Source: Macrocystis pyrifera (lineage: Eukaryota; Sar; Phaeophyceae; Laminariales; Laminariaceae). From it: a stretch of DNA of 64,000 nucleotides. Below the pieces are notes generated by a model. That model worked only from the letters and a program-made list of their open reading frames with translations. It was not told where the DNA came from and did not search any database. Below, one piece after another: positions 1-11,899 of this stretch. Position numbers and translations under genes: made by a program. Numbering within the stretch: the stretch's first letter is position 1; each line of letters opens with the position of its first letter. The stretch spans positions 8,733,665-8,797,664 of the forward strand of contig JASSKH010000025.1 in assembly GCA_031763025.1 (NCBI GenBank). The letters run 5' to 3'.

Positions 1-335
1 GGAAGCTGTACGAGTACCGTCTCGCAATTGGGGTTTTTTGGTGTCTCGGCGGAGGTCTCGTGCCAGCGTAGTTTTCTTATGATACGTACCTGTACGCAAT
101 GAAGCTGGTGCTTGCTGCTGTGAGTTTACTGCACCAACGTAGTCGCCGGCGCTTCGTGCTGTCCACTAAACTCGATCGACTGCTGCCCGACTAATTGTTT
201 TGTATCTATCTGCATACGGAATATACAGTACGGACGTGGAGCGTCTCGTACGTACGAGCTCGTCCAGCGAAATGGATAAAGCATCCAAAGATCGAATCTT
301 GTGAACCACTGCGAGTTAGGACTTAAAATTTGCAG

Positions 336-2277
336 GACTTTCCGCGGGAGTTTTCCCGTTGGGAACATTCTGCGGGAATCCGCGGGCTACCGCATAATCC
401 CGTGATCCCGTGGAATTTTGAAAATCCCGTTCCTGTCCAAACTGATCCCGTGGAAATTTTCGCGATCCCCATCCTGTGCCGTGTTGTTTTGCAAATGCCG
501 ATCCCGTGCAGCGAGTCCCGTGAAATTCGGGCAAATCCGTGATGCACGTGATTTACTCGTGCGTCCTGGGAGCCTCGGGTGCTCGCAGTAGATGCTGTTG
601 GTGGAGATGCGGCAGTTGCTCCACCATCGGCTTGTCAGTTGGTGCGGAAGGTTCCCGGCTGCCGTTGGTTCGGGTGGGTACCCGAGTTGGTGCTGCCCAT
701 CCGCATGTTCGCGGGGGCGGCAGGTGCGGAAGTATTGGTCGCAGGGGTATGCACCGTCAACGCGGAAGACGAGGGGGGCAGGCTCGATGCGTTGTTGTTG
801 GAACTGTTGCCCTGGCGACTGTCGGTTGCCGTTGTCGTATGACCGGCCGTTGTTGTGGCGCCAGTTGTCGGAGCGCCCGTTGTTGCCGCGGTAGTTGCGG
901 GAGTGGTTCTGGTTGGAGCGGTTGCTGTTGTAGTTTCCGCTGCGGTTGTTGTTGTTGTTGCCTCGACGGTTGTTGTTGTCGTAGCGGTTGGAGTTTCGCT
1001 CCAGGTTGTGCTCGTAGTGTCCACGGCGATATAAGAGCATCCTCTGCTGCCATTGGCGGTAGGCGTGTCCGACTACCGGGCTGAGGATGCCGAACGTTTG
1101 CGAAGCGCAGGGGGCAGGTCTTCATACTATGTCCGTGTCATTGCAGTTGGGGCGGTGGTCACCGTGAGCTCGTAGGGCGTGGGCGTGGGACACCACGACG
1201 TTCCGCCTCCGTCGTGGGCTCCGTGTTGGCTCTCGTCATCAGGCTGCTCGTGAGGAGCGGGGCGCTGTCGTCGTAGGGGGCGGCGCTGTCGAGGTGGGAA
1301 GGGGCGGTGTCGCCGGCGATGGCATGTCCGTCGTGGGGCGGGTGGTTGAGGGTGTCGGGGGAGCGGGTCGAGACGGTTGGGTTCCACACGTAGCCGCGGC
1401 CGGCGTTCGAGGGAAAATACCGTGGCTCGAGTAAACGGGTGTGGGCGGCCCCGATGAACTCGGAAGAAACACCCCTCGGTGGCGGCGCGGGCCAGAACGA
1501 AAGTGATCGACGGGTTACAGTCGGGTGTGAAGAGCCGCCATACACGGTGTGCCTCTAGCGAGACATCCGAGGCCGTCGCGTCGCGTGTACTCTGCATCCA
1601 GCGGAGCTTAGCGTCGAGGAAGACCCAGTCATTGGGCTCAAAGCCGAACGTCTGCGGGTGCCGGTGCCCAGTGGGTATGGGGGCTGGCAAGGGTTGGGCC
1701 GGTAGTGGTGCCTGGGACATTATGGTCCCAGTTTGGTTTTTGGGAGGCTGGGAGGTGGTGGTCCTAGACATCGCGGCGGACGTATAGGGTGCCCATGGTG
1801 AGGAGCGAACGGCTGCGATTGGGCCGTGGTGGCCGCGGTCGCAGCTGTAGTCCCATAGGTGGAGTCGAAAGGGTTCGAGGAAGGGGTGGGGGGACGGCGG
1901 GGTAACACGAGTAGGAGCTCAGCGCCCTCTTTCGCGAGAAGGAGGAGCTGCTCGTGGTGGGCTTTGAGGGCCGCACGGCGCTCACGGAGGGCCGTGGGAT
2001 CGCCTTGGTAACGCCCCGGATTGAGAGCCAGGGTGGAGGTTTCCTGTGCAGAGACCTCCGGGTTGATGGTAGGCCCGGCACTGGTCGTGCCTGCTCCCAT
2101 TGGAGAAGATCCCGGTGTGGTGGGGTGTAGCGTGAAGTCGCTCAGAATGGTTTCGAAGCCAGGGGTGTCGTCGTCGGTAGCGCGAAAGGACCTTGCGGCA
2201 TACCTCGCCTCGCGGGGGTTGGTGGCGTCGGGGGAGTGGGCGCCGGGAATGTTGGTGGAGGAAGCTTTCTCGGCCAT
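336..2277 (-). pseudogene. degraded gag-like ORF of a retroelement
   Basis: The reading starts at an ATG at 2277 (MAEKASSTNIPG) and runs open to about 1780. It continues in a second frame (about 1771-1440) containing the well-formed block FEPNDWVFLDAKLRWMQ, then in a third frame (about 1440-1150). The C-terminal part (1040-800) is Asn/Arg-rich (RRGNNNNNRSGNYNSNRSN), like a basic nucleic-acid-binding Gag tail, although no CCHC knuckle is visible. Several frame changes mean it is not intact. In sense orientation the pol genes would lie left of the window, so only gag is present. A related Asn-rich Gag-like relic sits at 26.3-28.0 kb. The protein family is inferred from composition and layout only; an unrelated low-complexity host protein is the alternative. 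Confidence 0.4.
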
Positions 2278-3461
2278 GTTTAGGCGGGTGGAACGCTTGT
2301 ACTGGGGCGGGAAAAGGTTTGGTGGAAGATGGAGAGGGCGGGTGGATCCAGGCTTGGATCAGGGTAGGCGGCTACAATACCAACAAACCGATCTAGGAGA
2401 GAGAAAGGAGTGACGGTAAGGACGTACGATAGGGGGTGTTGAGGTTGTGCGTGCCACGATTTTAGTGCCCGTCGAAGGATATTTTTATAGTTGAGGGCAT
2501 AAAACTAGCGCCAGGCACCTCGCGTTTGATTGACGGTAGTCGCGCCGGGGTCACTCAAGTGATATCAGTTGAACAGAATTGAACATAACTCCGTCTGAAA
2601 TGCCCAATGTTCGTAATGATAACAGGGCGTGACGCTTACTGAGCGTGGGCAGTGCAAGACCTTTCGCTGGGATACAAATAAGAGTATCCGTAAAGAAAAT
2701 GTGAAGGTCGAGTCGGGGAAAAAAAAAATGCAGCATGCCGGCACTATTTAGTAGCTGCACAGAATATCGGGCGATTCCCTAAACGGTGGGCAGCTTGTCG
2801 TTCCGTGGCAAAACAGACAGCAACCGGTGCATTTCGGGGCGTCGCGAGGTCCGACACGATGTGAGATACGTAGGGTATCGTAGAGGTAACACAAGTGGAA
2901 AACAAAAAATAAATAAATAGACCCCGGTACGTAAAAATGTGGAAAAGGGTATCATTCGGCTCCTGTGGGGAGGTCCAATACTCTAATCCGCCGCGAAAAA
3001 TTGTATATTATTTTGTTTAATTTGGCCAGCATTTAGTTCATCTCTTTGGAACTGATCACTGCCCGGGCCACAGTTATTATGTTCCATATATGAGCAGCAG
3101 GCAGCTGCTGTTTTTGTGAGAAGCTGGACAAACAAGGGATAAACAGATGATGTGTTACTCGTTTGTGTAGCCTTTGTAGTGTTACAGTTCTGGGCAGCGT
3201 GTACACTGCATATTGTAAAAGCGGGTGGGGATAGGATGCGCTGGAAAATAACACTTGTTACAAACTCGAACAGTGTCTACCCTGCTTTGGCTTAAAAGTC
3301 GGGAAAAAAAAAAAAAAAAAAAAAAAACAAAAGTCGAAAGCGAAACGGGAAAGGGAGGGAAAACAAACACGACCAAACAAAATATTCGGACCAGATCAGG
3401 TATCGTACATTCTGTTAATGTAGTACAGCTGGGGGGGGGTAGACCTAAACAGCAGTAGTCA
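2278..3461. other. no gene recognised
   Basis: I see no convincing coding sequence. There is an A-run of about 24 bases at 3304-3327 and otherwise unremarkable AT-richer sequence. The 2.3-2.5 kb part may be the 5' leader of the gag-like ORF. Confidence 0.5.
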
Positions 3462-3655
3462 GACAAGGTTGGGCGCCATAAAGCCTCGTTGTATCGTTAA
3501 CGCTGAAGATCGTGCACGTAGGCAGCTTATACCTTATTTCTGGTGTAAAACTGAGAAATTTAGATGCACACAGGCAGCCGTGGGACAAGGTTCAGCATCA
3601 TAAAGCTGTGTTATGTCGTTAACGCTGGGAAACGTGCACGTAAAGAGCAGCAGTA
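3462..3655. repeat. short direct duplication
   Basis: Two diverged copies of a roughly 70 bp unit lie at about 3462-3530 and 3583-3655. They share ACAAGGTT, CATAAAGC, GTTAACGCTG and CGTGCACGTA in the same order. It is non-coding as far as I can see. Confidence 0.6.
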
Positions 3656-3994
3656 AAATAAAATAAAACAAAAAAAAATGCAAATAATGGCCGTTGTTTG
3701 TATCCTACAGGCTGTGGGGGTGGGGCAAAAAAGGAAGCAGAAATCTGGGCAATTTCGGCAACATGCGCCCTGTTTATATAGTAAAGGCGCCGCAGGAGGT
3801 GCATCATGCCGCTTGTTCTGTACCTCGTAGGGTAGAAGCAGCGTAAGGATGGGCCAATCTGAAGAGGGGTGCACATATGTACGCTGGTCCCAAAAGAGCT
3901 ATTAATACTACGTGCAACCATATAAGATTCGTCTGCGAGTATATGCGTTCCTATACGATGGATGTGCGACTCCATCACATCGATACACCAGAAG

Positions 3995-4965
3995 AAGAAA
4001 AACATCCAGCGGCAGTAGCAGCAGCAGCAGCAGCAGGCCTCGGGCGTGCGTGGTGTGCTGCCGCTGCTGCTGCCGCTGCTGCTGCTGCTATTTCCGCTGC
4101 TCTGCTGCTGCTCTGTTGCTGCTGCTACGTACAGCTGCTGGATTGTTCTGCTGTTGCTGCTCACGCAGTCCCCTTCGCGGAGTAGGTCGGCCTAACTAAG
4201 ATATATATCAGAAGAGGGATTGACGGGCCAAAAGGGAAGCCTGACGGGGCAAAGGTAGGCCGTCAACCAAACTCTTTGGCCACGAGACTTTGATAAATCA
4301 ATTGTTGACCACTCAACTGGTCTTACGCACAGCTGACCTATTTGAAATGTTTCTGTAGAAACCGAGCAACAGCACACCCGGCCAGCCGGCAGCCGGGGCA
4401 CATCACGTTCTGACGCTTGCCGCTCGTCATGTTTTTAGGCAATAACAAGTTCCTACGAGCACGAGCACGCACTCGGTGACACTCGATCCCACAACTTGAC
4501 TTTAGTGGGGACGAGATTCGCCAACTATAAAGTAACTCCATCGGGGACGCCAGTATAACCTTCCTCGTCGTGCCCCAACCGTGCTCCCCTATCTCGACTG
4601 CTGTGCCATGGGCGGCCTCGGGCGTGCATGGTGTGTTGCTGCTGCTACTACTACCGCTATTCTGCTGCTGCTCTGCTGCTGCTGCTAGGGGCAGCTGCGG
4701 TGTTGTTCTGCTGTTGCTGCTGCTGCTGCTCGCGCAAGCCTCCTCACGGAGTAGGTCGGCCTGATATATATTAGTATGCTTTTCCTCCTCGTGCGCCGCG
4801 GGGGGCTCCTTTGCCCCGACTGTTGTGCCAGGGGCAGCCTCGGGCGTGCATGATGTGCTGCTGCTGTTACTGCTGCCGCTGTTCATCCGCTGCCCTGGTG
4901 CTGCTGCTAGGCATAATGGAGAACTGTGCGAGCGTCGCCCGGGAACGCCAACAGCTAAACCTGAC
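3995..4965. repeat. CTG-rich block in three related copies
   Basis: Three related blocks (about 3995-4195, 4600-4765 and 4800-4915) each carry GCCTCGGGCGTGC, then runs of GCTGCTGCT; the first two also share GGAGTAGGTCGGCCT at the right end. Open frames here are poly-Ala, poly-Leu or poly-Cys and are best explained by the triplet repeat. This looks like segmental duplication of a trinucleotide-repeat locus. Confidence 0.6.
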
Positions 4966-5570
4966 AAGGCGTTGAATCATTCCCGTTTTCTTCTCATGCG
5001 AGCTACATACCTACTTCAAGCAGTCGCAGCGACGGCAGGAGGCAGTCTTGCATAAGGGTTCTTTGTTGTCCGGTTTCTTACATCGAGACCCTATTGTGAA
5101 ATACAATAGTAGCACATACGTGTAATCTAGATATCTCCGTCGTACTTTTATAATTATTAGTAGCGAGAGCACCTGTGAAACTAAAAAGGGAAATGCGTAA
5201 CGAGTTTTTACAAATTTTGAAATACGTCAGCTGTGACTTCGACTGATTAAATAGTTGATACTCAACTTTGCAAGCCGCGTAAAACGTCTCGTCTATATTC
5301 CATGTTTACCGAATTTTACAAGTATTGTGATAAACCGAACGCGCGTATTCTATATACGAGTTTCTAGACAAAAAAGCACATGCAAACACGAACCAACAGC
5401 TGCACAAGTCCGCAAACGTATCCATATTGCTGCCGAGACGCTGAGGCTGAAAGACGCTGCTGCTGTAGCTTTTCAACCACTATCGAGTTTTTTTTTCCTC
5501 CAGGGGTCACTTCGAAAAGCACGCGAACGTATTCTTGACCACCTGGCGCATTGCGCTCCCCACAAAACAC
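4966..5570. other. no gene recognised
   Basis: AT-richer spacer without supported coding sequence. It leads into the left arm of the foldback at 5571. Confidence 0.45.
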
Positions 5571-6180
5571 ACCACGAAATCCCAACAACAAACACACTGG
5601 AAGCACGTCTGCCGCCGTTTTTTTTCGAGGACTCTTCGTTTTCTGCCCTTTCTCCGAACGTTTTCATCGAGCCAAACTTGGCAGACCGGATATGAGCCCC
5701 TTAGTGCGCTCCCGTGAGTGTGCCAAAGCGACAGCACTTTTCGTGTCCTCCTTCGGGGCGGACCTCGTCGCTGAAGTTTGAAAATGTGGTTCCAGGCGCT
5801 TGAATTTCCGGTTTCTCGTACTTCAAGTATACTCTTTTCTGCTGTAGACGGAGCAAGAGGAACCCAGAAGTGGTACGACTACGTTGCTCCATCTCGTTCT
5901 ACAGCTTAAACAAAATACTTGGCTACAGCACAACAAACCAAACTTTCAAGCGCCTGGAACCACAATTTTCAAACTTCAGCGACGAAGTTCGCCCTGAAGG
6001 AGGACACGAACAGTGTTGTCGCTTTGGCACACTCCCAGTAGTGCACGAAGGAGCTCATATCCGGTCTGCCAAATTTGGCCCGATGGAATCGTTCGGAGCT
6101 GGAGCAGAAAAACGAAAAGTCCTCGTGAAAAAAACGGCCGCAGACGTGATTGCAGTGGCTTTGTTGTCCGGACTTTTGGC
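5571..6180. mobile_element. foldback element, about 230 bp inverted arms
   Basis: The arms at about 5571-5801 and 5946-6180 are imperfect inverted repeats. CCAGGCGCTTG closes the left arm and CAAGCGCCTGG opens the right one, and CTTCAGCGACGA and GGAGGACACGAA appear in both on opposite strands. The spacer is about 145 bp. Overlapping open frames on both strands encode the same peptide (SNFSDEVRPEGGHE) because of this symmetry, so I do not call them genes. No transposase is present. Confidence 0.7.
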
Positions 6181-8454
6181 AGTATCAGTTTTGTTTTGCG
6201 AGCAGTGCAACACAGGTGTAACATGCGAACACGAACGAACGTGTAACGCGTAGCAGGCATCCCTAGTTGTAAATAGGCGGCGCAGCGTAGCGCAGTTGAA
6301 CCATTCTTGAAATAAATCGGCGCAGCGCACCACAACAGAAAGTATATGTGCGGCTTGCCTCTTGTGTGAAGCGGGTGCCCGGTGGTAGGGTAAGGGTAGG
6401 GGACGCAGGTGGGTCTGGCAGCTGGAAAGCAGTGCTTCGCTTCTTCTTATTTATATCTTCTTATTGATGGCGAGAGCTGAGGAGGTGCTCTGGTAGAGAA
6501 GTGAGAGGTAGGGGGGCGAGACTCGACGCCCAGATATACTCGTCCCACCCCACGCCACAAGCTCTCCTAAATTCCTCTTATCTGATGTACTCCCACAGAA
6601 CTTTCCTATGGCTACCGGTCGTTCTTCTGCTAATATAAGAACTTCTCACTTCGTGGTCCTATCTACGTTAAGGAACCTTACTCTCGTCTAATGGGTTGTC
6701 CGCTCGTCAATGGGTTGTCCGCTCTAGGGAACATTCCCAAAAGAACGTCACTCTCGACTAACGGAATATCCGCTGGGTTAATCCATTCTTTGGATTATTC
6801 TCGTATTCGTGAGACTACAAGACTGCAACATATTATATATGTATAGACTATGACTACTCCGCTCATATCACATTAGCCCACCCTGAATAGTCGTATATGC
6901 AGACCATAAGGTGGTCGGAGGGTGATGACAAAGTTCATCCCAAACGGCCAGGAAAAGGTGGTCGAAGATGCGGCTATTCGAAACAAAAGAAATGAGGCTA
7001 TAGATACCCCCACACCTCGTACTAAGACCCAAACAATACGAAGAGGGGGTGTTCGCTGAGAACAACCACTACAATGGAAACTAAAGGAGAGAGAGACAGA
7101 ATTCAAAGTGGAGGCGAAAGAAGAAATCACCCAAAGTGAAAACAAAGAATGACGACCGAAAAAGGAGACAGAAGCCGAAGCGAAGGCTGAAGAAAAAAAC
7201 GAAGACCGAAGTGATGGCAAAATAAGGACGTACAAACGTAATACTGGAGACATTGTCCGAGGCCCAAGGAGATACGAGTAAGGGTTGTTCGCTGAACCGG
7301 GTTGGCGAACGAGGAAACTCTAAAAAGGAGACAGTGATGACAATTCAAAAACATATATATACCCGCTAGGCGCCATGTCTTGTCTTGTGGCGAAGGCCCT
7401 AACATGGTAGACATCACGCGAGACTGAAGGGACACAGCTAGAGTACTATGCGGGCTGCGTGCACTAGGGACTACTAAAACCGAGAGCCGGAATGAACAAC
7501 GCGGCCCCTCGGAGACCTGTTCGTGGTGTGAACAATACCAGCAAACGTAGCAAGGTAGGTAACTCAACAAAAACAAACTCAAAGACGGTGTCGGCAAGAA
7601 GATCCGCAAGAAGATCGGCCTAATGCGTGCAGTTCGAGGTGGTAGATAGCGCGGGGCCCAAACACTAGCGTGTGCAACTCGGTCAACCGGGGCGACATCA
7701 AACGTGGTGTCATTTGTGAGAGGACAGAGGGTGGTGTCATTTGTAAGAGGACAGAGGGGCGTGCGGATACCGAACAAGAAGAAAACAGGAAGAAAAGGGA
7801 AAGAGAAAACGAAATACCATCGGGACCAGGAACCAGACCAAAAGCTGGACAGAGGGTCAGGAGAAATCGATCATGTCCGAACCACTATGTATGGCCGATA
7901 ACTCAGCGGTCTTCCGGGGTGGCAACGCTATCGGGACCCTACTTGGCAAACATGGAAGAAACACGGGTGAGCTGGAAGCTCGTTATAGTCCTAGCTCGAT
8001 GGCCTTCTGAAACACGGGTCGGCGGGAGCCGACGGAGGTCAGGATATAGCCCAGGCTACAACACGATTCTACCTCGGCGTGATATTGCCGATAATTGGCT
8101 ATAGGCTAGTGGAGTACAAACACAAATGCAAATGAAGGTATCGCTACGACTCCGCGGCCTGGACGTAAGGAGGTTACACGAAGACGTAGGCGATAAGAAG
8201 AAAAGCAAACGAGGGGGGGGGGGGGGGGAGGCGATGATACTCCCGACCACGCCCAAAAACGAAACATAAACGGCCTCGGATCGGTAGTCAACACGGAGTC
8301 GGTCACGCGAAACCGGTGGCAGTAGATGGAAATAAACACTCCCAAGAAGCTGGCTGCTGATGATTATTGAAAGCTAACCCTGAAGAACTAATCTTATGAT
8401 ATTGTAGACTAGCCAGAACAAAATACCCAAAACTAACAAAAGGATAAACCAAGG
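6181..8454. other. intergenic, small tandem repeats only
   Basis: No gene is supported. TGGGTTGTCCGCTC is repeated near 6688-6730 and a 26-27 bp unit (GGTGTCATTTGTGAGAGGAC) is duplicated at 7703-7757. A G17 tract lies near 8213-8229. The part next to 8455 may include the 3' non-coding end or LTR of the gypsy element, but I could not define LTR borders. Confidence 0.4.
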
Positions 8455-10800
8455 CTAACCAGGGGGGGGAGTGGAAACCGTGGGGGCTCCGCGGGACAAA
8501 TCAGAGTTCCGCAGCACCCCACGTGCTAGGCTCCCATTCCCATGGCGTTGAACACACCACGATCCGTACACGGCGTTCCGTGCTGTAGTGTAGCGGGGGG
8601 GCTGGAGGTCGATGTTGACCGGGCCGGGGTCATCCAGGAACCGAACGATGTAGGAGCTTCCCGGTGAAGACTCCGGCGGAGTTCCCGAAGATGCGTCAGG
8701 GGGTGAGTGGTGAGCGACTTTGCCCAGCCACCAAAGGCCGTCACGTGCCTTGTACCATATGCGTGCTCCGGAGGGGAGGATGGTCGTGCTAAAGTTGTGG
8801 AGCCAGAGGCTGCGGGAGGCCAAGGCGTTTCCGGGGGCGAGGAAGATTTGTCCTTGAGATCGTGCCAGTTCGCGGTGAGCGGCGCCGATGCGCATCTGGC
8901 GGTAGAGGCGGTTCGTCTGGCGGTGCTGGATTGGTGATTGTGACCAGTAGAGTAGGATGTGGCGCCAGAAGTGTTGAAGGTCCAGCTCGCGTTCCCAAGA
9001 GGGGCTGAGAATTCCAGCCCAGTGAGTCTCGTACAGAACGGCGATGACCCCGCCGCGGCCGCGTACGAGTTGATGGCCGGTGATCTGCTCGACCTCGATG
9101 CGTTCCGGTGGAGGAGGGACGTCGTCGACGGTGACGTGGTAACGTGGGAACTTGGCGGCAGAAGCTGTGAGCACGTATGTAGTGAGGTCCGCGGACAGAT
9201 GCTTGGGGATGTCGTTGGTCTCGTCGGGGTTCCGGCAAGGTTGGCGTCGTTGGACGGAGACGCGTGGCTTGGAGTCCTGTCCCGGAAGGTCGGACGGAAG
9301 GTCGAGGAAACGTAGCTTGTCGTGAAGGGGGCGATTGTCGGGGGTGCTTGAGGCGGGCGTCGGTCCTTCGGCGAGGACCTTGAAGGGGCCATTCCAGTCC
9401 AGGGAAAGCTTCGTCTTGAGGACGGTTGCATCGGTGCCCTTTTTGACGCATTGGCGGATGGTTGAGGCGGAGTTGTAGACCCAAACCCAGCCGCCTATGG
9501 TGAAGGGGGGGGGGGGCTAGGAGGGCGGCCATGATGTGCGCGTTGCGGCGCTGGAGACGCGAGACGGTGAGTCGGTGTAGTTCGCAGACGAGGGAATAGG
9601 CGCGTCGTTGTCGATCGGTGGCAAGGTTGATGCAAACCAGGGGATCGCGGTCGAAGCTTTAGTGACCGCCGATGTTGTCGGGTTCGAAGACCGGGAGCGG
9701 GAGGCGAGGAAGGCGGCCCATGTGGATTTCGTTAGGCGCAAGCCCTGTAGCGGCGTTCACGGAGTTGTTGTAGGCCGACGACACGTGTGGGAGCAGCACG
9801 TCCCAGTCGGTCTGCTGCTCGATGCCCATCATAGAGAGCATTTTTACCAGCACATGGTTGACGCGCCGACGCCGCCGTTGGTGCAGGGGTGGTAGGAGCT
9901 GGTGTTGACCTTGTGGATGCCAAGGCGCTCGTAGACGATGTTCGCAAGCTTGGAGGTAAAGTGTAGTCCGTTGTCGGAGAGGAGTGTAACCGGGCACCCC
10001 CAGAGAGGGATGTACTCGTTCAGGATGATGTCGGCAGTGCCGGCGGCCGTGAACTGCGCCGCTGAAACGGCAAACATATCGGCTCGGCGGCTGAAGCGGT
10101 CTGTGAAGAGGATGATGCGGACGACTCCCGCGCGGCGTGAATGGCTGGGGCCCAAAGCAGTCGACGCTGGCGGTGATGTCAGGCCCGTTGGGCAAAGGAA
10201 GAGAAAGGATGCCGGGAGGTTTCCGCGCCTGACATTGAAGGCAACGGCGGATCCACCAGCGGACGGAAGAGTCCATACCAATCCACCAAAAGAAACGAGC
10301 CAGCATGTGGACCGTTCGGGTGACTCCCAGATGTAGAGAGGTGGTGGCGTGGCATGTGTTCAGCACCCAAGGGCGCATTAACATTGGCACGTAGACGCGT
10401 GGGGTAAGGGGGGCGGGTGGTGGTAGGCTGTTCCCGGGTGGGGTTGTGGGTGGTCGTTGGACCAGGAGGGTGGTTTCGTCGTCGGTACGGTGCAGCTTGC
10501 TTTTGGAGGCAAGAGTGAGGACGTCCGAAAGTTGTTGGCGCCGGGCCGAGGGGATGAAATCCAGGAGGTCGTGCGGCGTGCGGGCGGGGGAGTCCAACGA
10601 CAGGAAGCGGATGGTGGCGCAGCACAGGGGCTCCGCGCGTTGTTCTCGCACCCAGTCTTTCTAGGTGTAGTGCTCGACGCAGGCGAGGAGGTAGAGGTCG
10701 CCATCGGTTTCGACGACGGGCTCCGGAAGGGGCACTGACGGTGGTGTTGGTGCCGGCGTCTAATTTCGGCGCCCACTCCTTTTTCAGCAACAGGCCCCAA
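8455..10800 (-). pseudogene. Ty3/gypsy pol fragment: RNase H end, integrase, chromo-like C-terminus
   Basis: In sense order (high to low coordinate) there is a short RNase-H-like tail, then an integrase zinc-binding region near 10300-10230 (H-x5-H, then RRCLQCQARK giving the Cys pair). The catalytic core follows, with a first Asp in ASVDCFGP and a second in LLSDNGLHFTS, and SAYNNSVNAATGLAPNE farther on. A long C-terminal reading frame (9174-8457) contains ETHWAGILSPSWERELDLQ and RHILLYW, which resemble a degenerate chromodomain. The order integrase then chromo-like end is that of Ty3/gypsy chromoviruses. The frame changes at least three times (near 10200, 9900 and 9530), and the reverse transcriptase expected upstream of 10.8 kb is absent. 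It is a truncated, dead copy; no LTR was identified. Confidence 0.8.
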
Positions 10801-11899
10801 TAAAAGAAGACAAGTGCGGGGCTTACTTCACCGAAGTTGATAGTTTTTCAGGGTATTCACGGAAGACGAGGCCCGTGTGGGACGGGACGGTCGGGTTTAA
10901 CTCGCCGCAGGCGGGTTTTTTTTTCTGCCGCCCATTGTGATGGCGATGAGAATCCCATGTTCAAAATTTTGCCCCCCGTTATAACGGGAATGGGAAATGC
11001 CCGCTTGCTTCTTACTTGGGTTGGGAATCGGACGGGAAGCTGGGGTAGGTTCCATTGATAGGACGTGATGAGAGTGAAACGTGACGGCAACGGAATGGGA
11101 CGGGCCTACCGTATCCCTGTAGAGGAGGCGGAAAATAGTAAAGAAATGTGGGGAAGACTATGGGAGAAGAACGGGAAACGACAACGGGTATACGTGGGAC
11201 ATTCTCAACAGAACACGGGAGGTACATGCCCCCAAATCAAAAACCGAGGCATACATACACACATACTCTGCTTGAAATTTCTTGGGAGAGGTAGTATGTA
11301 CTACAGCTCGCTGTAGTTGATGCCTATGTACGACTCAACTATCGGGCAAGAATCCATATACATTCCCGTCATCCAACCCAAGATTCAGAAAGCCAGTTGT
11401 ATCAATTGAGCTATATGGTATGGTAGATGTGTGTGGGTGTGCCATTGGGAGGCTATAGTGGAAGAAGGTGGGAATGGGGATGTGAGAAACCTTGCCCACA
11501 ATGGGAATGGGAATGAGAGAGAAGCCGTGCCCACAACGAGAGTGGGCAGCACATGTGGGGCGGGAGGATGCTAGATCGGCTATTTTTTGGGAACAAGTGG
11601 TTATTGAATTTATCGTGGGATGGGTAGGATGGGAATGGGATGCTCCAAATCCACAATGGGCTTCCCGTCCTATTCCTATCCCATCCACAATGGGAATTCC
11701 CGTCCCATTGTCTCCCGTTAACACCATTGACACTTTCCCTTTGAGTATTTTTTCGCCGTGAGAGAAAATGTTTTTGTCGATACACCGACTCCGGCAGAGA
11801 GGAGTTTGGAAGGGGTATGACAACCTTCTGGAGGAGAATCGTCGACGAGCCGGACGCGTTCCCGCCAGATTTCGGGCACCTCGTCTTGCAGTCGAGCCT
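10801..11899. other. non-coding, CCCGT/GGGAATGGGA-rich stretch
   Basis: I find no coding sequence. CCCGT-type words and their complements recur densely at 10870-11060 and 11450-11720 (AATGGGAATGGG, TCCCGTCCCATT). The stretch at 330-540 has the same flavour, so this may be a dispersed degenerate repeat. Confidence 0.4.

Noticed and set aside
7127-7777. 216-codon minus-strand ORF
   Set aside because: Composition is that of random sequence, it includes a translated tandem repeat (CPLTNDTT twice), and no domain is recognisable.
11395-11460. Minus-strand tRNA (ATATAGCTCAATTGATAC)
   Set aside because: Box A is good and 7 bases at the ends can pair, but the T-arm and anticodon arm do not form. At most a degraded tRNA-derived sequence.
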